A stretch of 64,000 nt of DNA from Haematobia irritans (lineage: Eukaryota; Arthropoda; Insecta; Diptera; Muscidae): the NCBI RefSeq assembly GCF_050003625.1, contig NC_134398.1, positions 113,808,145-113,872,144 of the forward strand, in the 5' to 3' direction. The notes under the pieces are model-generated. The model ran no database searches. It saw only the letters and a program-made list of their open reading frames with translations, and was not told the DNA's origin. Shown here piece by piece: positions 11,839 to 22,470 of this stretch (the first letter of the stretch is position 1; each line of letters begins with the position of its first letter). Made by a program: the position numbers and the translations under genes.

Positions 11839-12815
11839 CACGCTCACAAAAAATCGCTTCTGTAACATATACTCCCAAACATATTTTGCTTCAAGCATAT
11901 AAATTTTTGGGTATTGCCCAAACATTTATATGTTTGATCTCTTCCAATATATAATATGTTTGAAAGCATATTGGTCTAAACAATATATGTTTGGGTAGTC
12001 AAAGTTCCAAACATTTTGTATTTTTGCATCCAAATTCAATAATGTTGTCTTCCAAAAAACAATATGTTATTTTGTGAACATATAATATGTTTGGAAGCAT
12101 TTTGCACCCAAAAATATTATATGCTTAAAAAAATTCTCCCAAACAATATTGTGCTCAAAATTTTATTTATTTATTTATATATTTACAATCATAATGAATT
12201 ATGAAAATAAACAGGTAATACAGGTGCTAACAACATAGGTTTTCGACCTGAATGCTCAAAATTTTGTTTCTGCCTAATTGTATATTCCCCCACATCTTTC
12301 TCACTTCCACGACATTTTTTAGTTCTTAGCACCTTTTTTTGTAATACAAACATTGTAGAAGAAATTATTCAATTGTATGATTTTTTTTTATTTTAATTTT
12401 ACCTTTTGCCGGACGGGGATTCGAACAGCGGACCACACAGTTTGTAAGGATCAAAGAAGTAGCTGATCAATTGCCCAAGGAAAAATAAAATGTTAATTTT
12501 GTAATAACAAGCAACAACCACCAACTTAATTCAATATCGCTCCCTGTTAAATAGCGCTCCAAGCTACTAAACACATATATGTTTATAGGCTATTTCTAAA
12601 TTAATATATGTTTGCATCCAAGCATATTATATTTACAAACATTTTATGTCCCAAACATAATATGTTCTAACATATTAACATATATGTTCCAAACATGTTA
12701 TGCTAGTTCATGAACATTATATGCTTGCACTCAAAAATATTGTGTTTAAAAATTTGTGTTCTAAACATATAATGTTTATAGCCAAACATATGAAAAACAG
12801 TCTTTTTCATCCGTG
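11839..12815 (+). mobile_element. family T element T2, nested in T1
   Basis: Ends are CACGCTCACAAAAAATCGC and TTTTTCATCCGTG, with flanking TA at 11837-11838 and 12816-12817. Same subfamily as 53571-55460 and 58862-59839. It carries half of one tRNA-like module (about 12410-12470, minus) fused to unrelated sequence. It contains the undisturbed counterpart (about 12357) of the mariner D insertion site. Confidence 0.88.
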
Positions 12816-13406
12816 TATGCGTGGACATGTCAGGAGTCTTCATAAAAATAACGAAAAGGCACTATACTCTTTTTAGAGTTGGGACAGTAAAATGAAATAA
12901 GGAGGAAATAGTGAAAAATTACACAGTAAAATATATAAAAACAAAGTTTAGTTCCTCTTTATTAATAAGTAGTCCACGAGGAGTTGACGGACACCTTCAA
13001 ATATAAAAGCGGGCATTAAGTTCGAGTTTTGCAACTAAAACAATTTAAAAAGTTTATTTTCTTTAAAATGAATTATTAACGAAAAATAAAAGGCATTTTA
13101 GAGCGATGGTGTTAAATGCTAGTAAAAAACTGTTCACGCCTAAATAAATTTATGTTTATATTATAAAATTACTTATGTATGTTTATACTCGACTCCACGT
13201 TCTTCTTTTGTTATAGTTTTTGAATACCAAATTTTAAAGTTTTGTACCAAAAACAGTTTTTTGTTACAAAATTGTTATTTTTGCTTTAAAAAAATAATAT
13301 TTTATCCAAAAATCAGTCAATTTCGTTTATATCAAGCACTGTTACTGACTATAAATCTTTAATAACCCACATTTCAAAGTTTTAAAGTTAAATTAAAAAA
13401 AAGTGT

Positions 13407-13672
13407 TCGGTCGGAGCAGGGATTGAACCCACGACCCTTTGCATGCAAGGCAGACATGCTAACCACTGCTCCACGTGGCAAACAAATGTATGTTTCTGTT
13501 AAATAATGTTATGTTTGCATGGGCTCGTGGGCGCTGCAAACTATGCTATATAAATGTAACTTATAACGATAATTATCTACTGGTGACTATAACAGCTACG
13601 TAGTCCAGTGGATTGTGTGTTGGCTTACAAACTGTATGGTCCTCGGTTCGATTCTCCGTGCAGGCGAAAGGT
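13407..13672. repeat. divergent tRNA-like pair in T1
   Basis: Minus module 13491-13407: A-box-like TGGAGCAGTGG, loop TTGCATG, T-arm with loop TTCAATC. Plus module 13601-13672: A-box-like TAGTCCAGTGG, loop CTTACAA, B box GGTTCGATTC. The 5' ends face each other across about 110 bp containing GCTATATAAATG. Both modules resemble Pol III internal promoters but have imperfect acceptor stems. Confidence 0.65.
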
Positions 13673-14143
13673 AAAATTAAAAAAAAAATATAAAAGTGAA
13701 TAATTTCTTCAACATTATTTGTATTACAGAAAAAGGTGCCAAGAACTAAAATATTTGGTGGAAGTGAAAATTACGAGTATGGTAGGGAATGAGGACAATC
13801 GTCTTTGGGAAAAATTCTTCCAAGCATACAATATTTTTGGGCTCAAAATGCTTCCAAACATATAATATGTTCACATAAAACAAACATATTAATGTTTCGG
13901 CAGTATCCAATAATATATATGCTTCCTGCAAAATATGTTTGGAACATATGTTAAAGAAGCGATTTTTTTTTTGAGGGTGTATTCAATTTTCCTGCGATAA
14001 ACCTTTTTAAAGATTCAACGTCCAGAGATTTTATCGAAAATATTTTTTAATGAACTGATATAAAAAATCCACTAATCACTCTGGATCGGATCAAATCTGC
14101 TTCTGTTAGAAGCCAAATCTTTGGTCGGTTTATACGGGGGCTA

Positions 14144-14365
14144 GCAGGTTGGCTGATAAGTCCCCGGTCTAACAAAGAAAAACACATTTTTTTGTCAAAA
14201 TTCGTTTTTATTATTCAACATAGTTCCCTTCAAGAGCGATACAACGATTATAACGACCTTCCAATTTTTTGATACCATTTTGGTAGTACTCCTTCGGTTT
14301 TGCCTCAAAATAGGCCTCAGTTTCGGCGATCACCTCTTCATTGCAGCCATTTGCAATACCAACCG
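14144..14365 (-). mobile_element. irritans-type mariner, 3' end fragment
   Basis: The terminus (G)CAGGTTGGCTGATAAGTC matches the known irritans/Himar1-type terminal inverted repeat. It is followed inward by the end of the transposase gene on the minus strand. The other end is absent. Confidence 0.9.
14211..14350 (-). pseudogene. irritans mariner transposase C-terminus
   Basis: Minus-strand translation gives the last 46 or so residues, including KEYYQNGIKKLEGRYNRC and ending ALEGNYVE before TAA at 14213-14211. This tail is characteristic of irritans-subfamily mariners. The catalytic part is absent, so it is a dead remnant. Confidence 0.9.
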
Positions 14366-14469
14366 ACCTACATCAATAACAACTACTTGTGCCAAGTATC
14401 AAGTTGATAGCTTGTTTCGTTCGGAAGACGGACTAGACTCAGAATTTCACCACGACCCAACCATCATAA

Positions 14470-14565
14470 TATTTCGACAATATCAACAAATATATATTCT
14501 TCCTGCAAAATATGTTTGGGACATATGTTAGAGAAGCAAGTCTTTTTTGAGGGTGCAGTCAAACT
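14470..14565 (+). mobile_element. family T right-end remnant
   Basis: Matches the last 90 or so bp of T1: CTTCCTGCAAAATATGTTTG, then ACATATGTTAGAGAAGC and TTTTTTGAGGGTG. No matching left end nearby. Confidence 0.75.
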
Positions 14566-15540
14566 GGTCGCTATAACTAAATCTGAACAGATTTGCACCT
14601 AATGCGGCACATGTTTGCTTTTTTTTAAATTGTTGTTAATCGTGACCTAGTATTTGATTAAAAAGATGGAGAGACGTACGGACAGGGGGACAAATGGACG
14701 TACATACGGATATCGTTAAAACGACTCAGTGCGCGGTCCAGACCAGAGTAAACAGTACTTTGTTTATAGGGACTGTGACCTCTTTAGAGAAAATTATAAA
14801 AATAGGCATTATTTTAAATAACCATCCTATGGTGTAAAATGTTTTGCTCTATCCGTTATGCCTCCCTAATTTTAATATTTGCAAATAATAATGCATCGAA
14901 TAACATTGTCAATGTGAATCGTTGTTGTGTTTGTACACATTCTGGTAATTTCAGATACAGGACAAGGGATAATGATGCAGTTGTGGTCATACTGTATGTC
15001 ACAAACACCCGTTTTCAGAGAGCAAGACACACACATACACATGGAAAAACAAAAGCAGACATATTTGCCAGGACATTTAAACGATTATTAAACTTTTTAT
15101 GGCTTCATCACAACATGAATGCAAACAAAAACCTGGCATCTGTTTAACTTGGGGTTTAATTGAGCGGTTATTATTTTAAATGACACCTGCATGAACTCAA
15201 GCCAAAAGGAGGAACAATGATCTTCTTTAATGGGTTAACCTTATTATGGCCTTATTAACTTTATAAATACAGGTCGAAAATAATGTTAATATGGAAGGTC
15301 GTAGTTTCTATTTCCACTGGTAATCGACGTAATGACATTGTGTACTAAATTTTTTATACCCATATAAGATAGCATATTATACAAGTTAAAGGATTTTCCT
15401 GGGAGATGTAAAAAAAAAACTAAGTTTCACGGCGCGACCAACTGCGCCGAATAGTATAACACATAGGAAATTTTAGAATGCACAATTGTAGATTTACTAC
15501 TTTAACCTTACATTCAAACTTAATGAGAAAATAATTAAAC
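14566..15540. other. probable unique intergenic or intronic DNA
   Basis: No repeat termini. The 102-codon ORF at 14839-15147 is rich in low-complexity His/Thr and Asn codons, lacks a recognisable domain, and is not called. Confidence 0.45.
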
Positions 15541-16110
15541 AAATATCCCTCCAAAAGCTTATAAAATGCTTTGTTCTATTAAAAGAAAATGTGGTGATTT
15601 TTCAGACCCTAATTCTTGGAAAATTGTGTACACAGACTTTGTTAGGTCGAGAGTGGAATAGGGTTGAATTGTTTGGGATTCGCGTTGTAATAATCATATA
15701 GCTCGTGTACAACGAGTATTTGATAAATATGCATTGAAATCTCTCCCAATACACACAAAGAAAATTTAATCAAAATTGATCCAACTAAAAATTTTCAAAT
15801 ATTTTCATCAATACAATGAAAATATTCGTTAATAGTACGAAACGTTACGTTGATTAACACAAAATTCGTTATAATAACGAAAAATTTCATTGTATTAACG
15901 AATTTGTTTCATTAGCTCAGTTTTAATGACACATTTCGTTAATATAACGAAACTTTTTCTATCAGTGTAGGTTAACCTTCCAGTTACATTTCCAAATACT
16001 TGTTATTAGGTCTTCAAAGTCTTGAAGATCATCGCAAAATTCAGTATGCTCTTTTTGACTGATTTTCCGGATTTTTATAGATCTATGAGATATTTTGATA
16101 TATTGATTCT
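15540..16110 (+). pseudogene. non-LTR (Jockey-like) reverse transcriptase remnant
   Basis: Translated with stops and shifts, the region reads like the C-terminal part of a LINE reverse transcriptase: KAYKMLCSIKRKC, then YTDFVRSRVE and IVWDSRCNNHIARVQRVF, then after the MITE LLLGLQSLEDHRKIQYALF. These are familiar Jockey-clade blocks. Several stops make it a fossil. A MITE (15752-15967) interrupts it, and the reading resumes on the far side. Confidence 0.7.
15752..15967. mobile_element. MITE with TTCGTTAATATAACGAAA repeats
   Basis: Ends are CACACAAAGAAAATTT and CTTTTTCTATCAGTG, with TA at 15750-15751 and 15968-15969. The interior consists of short palindromic words of the TTCGTTAAT/ATTAACGAA type. 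Non-coding. Inserted into the LINE remnant. Confidence 0.8.
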
Positions 16111-16527
16111 CGTACTCTAAAGACTGAAATAAATAATAAGTACATCAAACTTATTTCAGACGAATTAATCGAATATCAAATTAGACTTATCAAATCTAGA
16201 GCGTAACCAAGGCTGAAGCCATTATCCAGCAAAAAAAGAGCTTCCAAGAAAGTAGTTTGGATCCCCAATCTGTGATCCGGAAGTAGTGCAAACTTGGATC
16301 ATCTCCAATGAATTGTACATGGGCTTGTCTTAGGATGGAAGTACTCCCTTTTTGGATCCTTTGCATTGCTTTAGAAGTTGTGCCCTGGAAGTTAATTTGA
16401 ATGAAGAAATTTAAAAAGCGAAAAAAAAAACAATTTTTTTCAACCAATTTCACTTTTTTTCATCCATATGTTTTATTACACAATTATTTTCCTATTATCT
16501 AATTTTTACAATTTGAAAAACTTTTTC

Positions 16528-16602
16528 GCTCCGACCAGGGGTTGAACCTGGGTTTGCTGATACCATAACAGAATGCCTTAGCACACTCAGCTACAAACGC
16601 CA
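16528..16602 (-). repeat. tRNA-like module, GTT-loop type
   Basis: On the minus strand: A-box-like TAGCTGAGTGTGCTAAGG, a 7-nt loop CTGTTAT (Asn-type GTT), and a perfect 5-bp T-stem CCAGG/CCTGG with loop TTCAACC. The acceptor stem does not pair well, so it is a tRNA-like Pol III promoter relic rather than a credible tRNA gene. Confidence 0.6.
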
Positions 16603-16996
16603 TTGAACATAAAGCGTCGAAAGGTCAATTCAAATGTTTGTGATATGATCGTAGTACGACACCAAGGAATAACATTATAATTGCTTCTCGAGATGTTCTT
16701 TATTAGTATTAACGAACAAATAAGAAACGCAGTTTCAAATCTCACCAGCGGCAATTTTTTTATCAAATACATCTTCTAAAAAATTATTTTTTTATGTCAT
16801 GCATCGTTTTTATTTTTTAATTTTCGGCATATATTTTCGTATAAATACATTTTTTCCATTAAAAATCAACAAAAAAATTAAAAATTCTCGTAATTTGCAA
16901 AACCTTCTCAAAAGAACTTCCATGGAAGCGGAAAAGTCAAACGGCACAGGTTCAAATCCCGGCGGGGATGAAAATTATTTTTTTATTATTTTTTGC

Positions 16997-17180
16997 GCTT
17001 TAGAAGAAATGTGCACTTGTCCAAAAGGACTGCATCGGAAGTAGAAAAAAATTATTGGGGGATCCCACGACCCGCTTTAGAAGAAATGTTTGTGGACTTG
17101 TCCAAAAGGACTGCATCGGAAGTTGAAAAAACTCGATGGGGGATTCTGGGATGGGCTTTAAAAGAAATGTTTGTGGAACA
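16997..17180 (+). repeat. tandem repeat, about 78 bp x 2.3
   Basis: The block GCTTTAGAAGAAATGT ... ACTTGTCCAAAAGGACTGC ... GGGGGAT occurs twice, followed by a partial third (GGCTTTAAAAGAAATG). ORFs here are products of the repeat. Confidence 0.8.
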
Positions 17181-17411
17181 ACTTCCATTTTTTTTTGCTG
17201 GGTACTCGTTCTGTCATGGCTGGTAAACTCTATGATGATCTGTTTGCACCTCATTGCAGGTGAAGGTGTCCGATGGCATGGGAACATAGTTTTGCCGACT
17301 AAGCGTCTGGCAGTTTGCGCTTGTAGATATTGCGAAATTGTTCTTATGCTGACTCTGTCACACGTATTCCATTGGTAGAGATGGGAACGTTGTTAAATTA
17401 ATTTAAAGCTA

Positions 17412-17705
17412 CACACAAAAAATTATCACCAAAATTGTTTCAATTAAACACTTAATTGAATTTGGAAACGGATTCAATTAATATGTTAATTGATTCAATT
17501 AATTATTTAATCAAATTCGAATAAAAACCAATTAAAAAATGATTGATATAATAAAATATATGATAAAATATTAATTGATTCAATAAATTTGTTAATCAAT
17601 TCGGAAATAATTTTCAATTACAAACGTGATTGAAAATTTTTCCGTTTCCAATTATACATGTGATTGATCCAATCTTCTTCGTGATTGAATTTGAATAATT
17701 TTGAG
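17412..17705. mobile_element. MITE-D copy, left part
   Basis: Begins CACACAAAAAATTATCACC after TA (17410-17411) and consists of AATTAATTGAATCAATTAA-type words shared with 21138-22340 and 61968-62581. The right end was not found. Confidence 0.65.
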
Positions 17706-18203
17706 TAATGGAAAGAGCGAAAAGAGAACAGGAGAATAGGTATTTATTCAACAATGTATGATGGAGAGATCAGTCTGTGGAAGTAACCCGTAACGAACGG
17801 TTGGGTTTTTGTTTTTCGCGTAAATTGAAAAACATGATTGGCGACATTCTGTCTGCTGCATTCAAAATGTGTGTATAAATATTTTGAACGCAACAAAAAA
17901 TCATAGCAAAGGGTTGAAATAAATATAGAGTGCAACAACAAATGGCCACGTGCTAAAGGTTTCAAAAAAATATATGTCAGAACGCATTTGAAATTACCTG
18001 CGTTTTGTGGTATTGTAAAAATGGAAAACAATCTAAGTTTATTGAAGATAAGAAATTGTGAAAAGTGGATACCGTTTTCCATTGTGGCCTGTTTATATTA
18101 AACGGACTAAAATAATATATTTTTTATTCATTTCTTTTAGTGACAAATTTTATTTCCTGAAATTTACCAAACAATCCCATCAACTCCATCATTTTATCAA
18201 ATA
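17706..18203. other. no supported gene
   Basis: AT-rich. The 112-codon minus ORF (17744-18082) and the plus ORF from 18058 show no recognisable domain. The latter runs into the mariner terminus. Confidence 0.4.
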
Positions 18204-19474
18204 CGAGGGCAGTTCGGAAACTTTTAGCCTAGCACAAAAAGCGCGGTATAAACAGAAAAAAGTTAAGTGTTTTGGAAACTTCCATCTCTGTTATGAACAC
18301 GTATTAAATTTTGTTTCGATCTGGCAACTCCTTCATATAGAAACAGGTGTTCAAAAAAGACGCATCCGCAATTTTTTACAATGAAAAAATTAGAAATGCG
18401 TGCTGTTATTAAATATTTACATAAAAAAGGTTTATCGGGACAAGAAATTCATAATGATATGGTGAATGTGTTAGGTGAAAGTGTTCCTTCATATGCAACT
18501 GTAAAAAATTGGGTTGCTGAATTTAAACGTGGTCGTACAAGCATTGAAGATGAACCACGTAGTCGACGTCCAAAAACAGCAACAACAACAGAAATTGTAG
18601 ACAAAGTGCATGATATGCTATTAAATGATCGACGAATAAAAGTGCGTGAAATTGCTAATATCATGGGCATCTCAAATGATCGGGTCCATTCAATTTTGCA
18701 TGAAGAACTACAGATGAAAAAGCTTTCTGCAAGATGGGTGCCGCATTTGTTAACAATCGATCAAAAACGCAAAAGAACGAACATTTTTCAAGCTTGTTTG
18801 GATTTTAAGCATCGTTTCATAACTGTTGTTGAGACATGGATCCACCACTATACTCCAGAGACAAAGGAACAATCCAAACAATGGACTGAAGCTGGAGGAA
18901 GTGCTCCAAAGAAGGCAAAAGCAATTCAATCGGCTGGTAAGGTTATGGCAACTGTTTTTTGGGACCTCAAAGGTATTTTATTGTTACTACCTGCAAAAGG
19001 GTAAAACAATAAATTCTGAGTACTATTGCAACCTTTTGGATCAATTAAATGTACAAATTCGAGAAAAAGTCCTGGCTTACAACACAAAAAATAATTTTTC
19101 ATCAAGACAACGCACCAGCGCACAAGAGTGTTTTAACAATGGCTAAAATCAACGAATTAAAGTACGAGTTGCTTGACCACCCACCTTATTCTCCTGATTT
19201 AGCTCCCAGTGACTTTTACTTGTTCCCAAATCTAAAAAAAATTCCTTGCTGGCAAGCGTTTTACCTCAAATAAAGCTGCATTACAGTTGTAAACCACTAT
19301 TTTGAAGACCTTGAGGAAAACTAGTTTAATCAAGGGATAGAATTGCTAGAAAAGCGTTGGACTAAGTGTATTGAAGTTTCAGGAGATTACATTGAAAAAT
19401 AAAAATAGTTTTGAAAAACTAACTATTCTCTTTCATTGATTGGCTAAGAAGTTTCTGATAAAAAACTGCCCTCT
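18204..19474 (+). mobile_element. DD34D mariner, inactivated
   Basis: The terminal inverted repeats CGAGGGCAGTTCGGAAACTT and (reverse complement of the right end) AGAGGGCAGTTTTTTATCAG are flanked by TA at 18202-18203 and 19475-19476. The length of about 1.27 kb is typical of mariner. Unrelated in sequence to the DD41D family in this window. Confidence 0.9.
18381..19402 (+). pseudogene. mariner (DD34D) transposase, frameshifted
   Basis: Starts MKKLEMRAVIKYLHKKG. It has the mariner linker WVPHLLT (about residue 117), then HHYTPETKEQSKQW, then VMATVFWD, and after at least two frameshifts HQDNAPAH and HPPYSPDLAPSDFYLF. The second and third catalytic Asp have the DD34D spacing. The first catalytic position reads FITVVETWIHHY, with Val where mariners have Asp. 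The open part is 207 codons against about 345 in the family. Dead by both shifts and active-site loss. Subfamily not assigned. Confidence 0.9.
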
Positions 19475-19476
19475 TA

Positions 19477-20106
19477 TATAAGAGTATGTTTGTAATCAAA
19501 AGTTGGGTACCGTATTGATCTTTTAAAATTATAAATTTTTTTCACTTGGAAGATTCACTTTGTTGTTGCGTTGGCATTAAACTGTATTTTTGTTTTACCT
19601 GTCTTTTTCAGTTTGAACCCAAGTAGAGAGCAGTATATCGGATATATAAACTAATGAACTGAATTATGTAATGGTAAAAAAGTTCTTTCCTTGGATTTTA
19701 ATATATGAAAAATATCCGAAAATAATAAAAATATGTATTTACCATTTATATTTTTTTCTATTTCCAGAATTTGCAAAGTATCATCAATATAACACCAAAT
19801 ATAACATTGCTTTGCCATTTTTTTCTTTGATTGGGTCAAATTTTAATAGACGATTTCAATGTGTGGAAATTTTGGAAAGTAATTGTTACTAAAATTAAAT
19901 TACCGAGCTCATTAATACACCTTTTTATGCAACTGCAAAAGAAGAAAAGAAGCAACCTGGAACTAGGAATTGAACTTGATATTCTATGCAGATTTATTGG
20001 AAATCTAGGCGCATCTACATATTAGAAGGAACATGCTGGCATTTTTATTATAATAAGGAAGATTATGATTTATATAGTTTATTTTTTTACCCTATAGTTG
20101 TTATTG
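19477..20106. other. no supported gene
   Basis: AT-rich DNA with only short ORFs in overlapping frames. Nothing recognised. Confidence 0.45.
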
Positions 20107-21026
20107 ACACCCCGAAAAAAAGTTAACTTTTTTATAGGAAGAATGAAATATCACGCACGAAAATTGAACTAAATTTTACTCCACAATATGACATTTCCAC
20201 AAAGCGTTGTTAAAACCAGGAAATTTTATTGCCCTGTTGTACTTTTTAACTGCAGTTCACGAAATTACATCATCTCATAGAAGAAAAAATTAACTAAAAG
20301 TAAAGAAGAAAATCATTGGCGCCAAATCATGACCATTTTAACCATACATTTTTACTACACTGAAAAAAAGCATACTCGGTTCCAAAGATTTTGTCTTTAC
20401 TTTAAAAAAGTTGGTATCGATTCCGAGCCAAAGAAGCGGAGAATACAAGTAAGGATACTTTTAAGACACATTTCTCTTTTAAATTTAGGTTTTGTGCACT
20501 TGCTTCTAGGAAGCAAATTTTAATTTTCGCTTTCTCAGCTTTTTTTCTTCATATGCTATCAAAGTCCTTTAAAAACGAGTTAACGGCAACTTTATTTTCC
20601 AAATTAGGACTCGACTTCCAGTAGAAATTATGCTATGTTTGAAGTAAAAAACTTCTTTAAAATAAAGTTTTGAAAAACATGTCCTATATTTGAACGATTT
20701 TTTGCTTTGTAGTCAAGATGCAAAAATACAACAAATTTAAAGACAATTTCATTAAATTTAAAGAATTTTTCTGAATTATTAAAGTCAAGTTGACCTTAGC
20801 CTATAATTTTTTTCTTTCATGTTAAGATACCCATTTTTAAGTCAAATCACTTAATTATAAGGACAATACGACTTCATTGAAAAGTTTATCGACTTTTGGA
20901 CAAGGAAAATAACTTTATTTTAGAGAAATGCGTCTTCTATGCTAAGCAAAATTTGTATTCGTATTTTAAAGACATGAAATCTTTGACCTCACGACAATAT
21001 TTTTTTCAGTGTATTTTTGGGAATCT
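20107..21026 (+). mobile_element. MITE-E, partial, interrupted by MITE-B
   Basis: Begins CACCCCGAAAAAAAGTTAAC and matches 29168-29380 (TTTATAGGAAGAATG, ATCATTGGCGCCAAATCA). MITE-B is inserted at TA 20356-20357. About 15 bp of MITE-E resumes at 21014 (TTTTTGGGAATC), then homology stops. Confidence 0.75.
20358..21011 (+). mobile_element. MITE-B, full copy
   Basis: Ends are CACTGAAAAAAAGCATAC and CGACAATATTTTTTTCAGTG, with TA at 20356-20357 and 21012-21013. The empty site is visible in MITE-E at about 29374 (TCTTACTATTTTTGGG), proving TA duplication. Other copies are 36884-37491, 44014-44615 and 52129-52726. Non-coding. Confidence 0.9.
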
Positions 21027-21137
21027 GTGTAGTAATTGTATGTGTAATTTATGTTAGAACAAACCACACAAATGACAAGAACCAAATTTATTTGTCCATT
21101 GCATAATTCAAAAAATAATAAAATATTGAATATGTTT

Positions 21138-21331
21138 TATAAGAAACACATATTTTCTTTTATTTAAAATAAAACTAAAGTCAATTAAATTTTTAATTGA
21201 AAATCGTTTTGGTTTTCAATCAAAGTGGCTGATTGATACTATCATTTTCGTGATTGAAGACATTTCAATTAAAAAAAAAAAATGATTGAATCAGCGATTT
21301 TCGTGATTGAAATAAAAAAATTTTTTTGTGT
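21138..21331 (-). mobile_element. MITE-D end, inverted arm 1
   Basis: Runs AATTTTTAATTGAAAATCG ... to TTTTTTTGTGTG and TA (21332-21333). The stretch from 21030 is the reverse complement of 22370-22470, so this and the next copy form a large inverted repeat around a spacer of about 60 bp. Confidence 0.65.
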
Positions 21332-21390
21332 GTAGTCATTCTCAAGTAGTAGTGGTTGACATTTGGATTGATTTTATATGGAGCCAACTA

Positions 21391-22470
21391 CACAAAAAAT
21401 TCCGATTTCAATCATGAAAATCGTGGATTCTATCATTTTTTAATTGAAATGTCTTCAATTCCGAAAATGATAGTAAGGGTGTGAAGTTAAAGCGGTTTTC
21501 TAAAGTTGTTTTTAGCGAAGACACAAACCACTTTAATTTTTTGCGTTTTCGTTTTTGTTGCGAAGTTAAGACTTTTTTGCAACAAATTAAATATATTTTG
21601 CTTCATTACACATTTTCTGAACGAAAAGCCCAGCTACGCTCATGGAATCTCCAGAATAGTCTTCTACACGCTTAAAGCTAATAGAATCAATTAAATTTGT
21701 TTAAAAACTATGCCCAGAACAGTTTTATAGTTATTAGAATTTACATGAATGTGCCCCCTTTATCTCATTAACTAGACTAGATTAACGCCTCTGCCCTCTT
21801 TGCAGGGAGTTCTCCTATCTCCGAGCTAATGCCCTATACCCACTTTTGCTTTTTAACTCTTCCTAGAAATGCCCGAAAAAGTCCAACGAATGTAAAATCC
21901 ATCTTTCCATTTTTTTTAATTGAATCTATATGACTCTAAATAACTTTTTGCTCAAAATTATGTTAAGTATACACGCATTTTCGATCAGAAAATTTGTAAT
22001 GAAGCAAAATATATTTAATTTGCTGCAAAAAAGTCTTAAATTCGCAACGAAAATGCAAAAAATTAAAGTTGTTTGTGTCTTCACTAAAACAACTTTAATT
22101 TCACACCCTTAATGATAGTCACCCATGTTGATTGAAAATCAGCAAGATTTTCAATTAAAAATGTAATTGACTTTTGTCACGGAATCAATTAATTGTGTGA
22201 TTGAATCAATTAAAAAAATGATTAGTTTTTGACATAAAATTCAATCAATGTTTTAATTGAGTCAATTAAAATTTTAATTAATTTCGCGAAAACTTTAATT
22301 AATTTGCGAATCAAAATTTTATTTGATTTTGTTTGAAATTAAAGAAAATATGCGTTTCTTATAAACAATATTCAATATTTTATTTTTGTGAATTATTTTA
22401 TAAACAACAGACTTTAGTTCTTGTTATTTGTGTGTTTTGTTCTAACATAACTTACACATACAATTACGAT
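21391..22470 (+). mobile_element. MITE-D copy, inverted arm 2, with nested palindrome
   Basis: Begins CACAAAAAATTCCGATTTC after TA (21389-21390) and continues with AATTAATTG-type repeats from 22112 to about 22340. It is split by the palindromic element 21476-22109. The tail 22370-22470 pairs with 21030-21150. Confidence 0.65.
21476..22109. mobile_element. long-inverted-repeat element nested in MITE-D
   Basis: Ends are AGGGTGTGAAGTTAAAG and CTTTAATTTCACACCCT, with TA on both sides (21474-21475, 22110-22111). The arms, about 170 bp each (21476-21650 and 21940-22109), are near-complementary (TTGCTTCATTACA / TGTAATGAAGCAA). Unpaired centre about 290 bp. Foldback-like and non-coding. Confidence 0.85.

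Larger units (their letters stand above)
11338..13979 (+). mobile_element. family T element T1 (host of T2)
   Basis: The left end is CACTCTTAGAAAAATATG and the right end is TTTTTTGAGGGTG, flanked by TA at 11336-11337 and 13980-13981. It aligns along most of its length with 40057-41848 (inverted) and 47437-48778. Subterminal regions hold dense copies of ATATGTTTGG/CCAAACATAT. The interior has a divergent tRNA-like pair (13407-13672). It is interrupted by T2 (11839-12815); without T2 it would be about 1.66 kb. No transposase, so non-autonomous. Confidence 0.85.
16225..17202. mobile_element. CCCAGC-ended element, copy 1
   Basis: Left end (T)CCAGCAAAAAAAGAGC, right end TTTTTTTGCTGGG, with TA on both sides (16223-16224, 17203-17204). 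The interior carries a tRNA-like module (16528-16602, minus), a second B-box-like segment near 16950, and a tandem repeat (16997-17180). Ends are shared with 30182-30756 and, more loosely, 31721-32698. Confidence 0.7.

Noticed and set aside
14839..15147. 102-codon ORF as a gene
   Set aside because: Low-complexity composition, no domain, no homologous segment elsewhere in the window.
17744..18082. 112-codon minus-strand ORF as a gene
   Set aside because: No motif recognised. AT-rich random ORFs of this length are expected in 64 kb.
18449..18670. ORF antisense to the mariner transposase
   Set aside because: Shadow of the coding strand.
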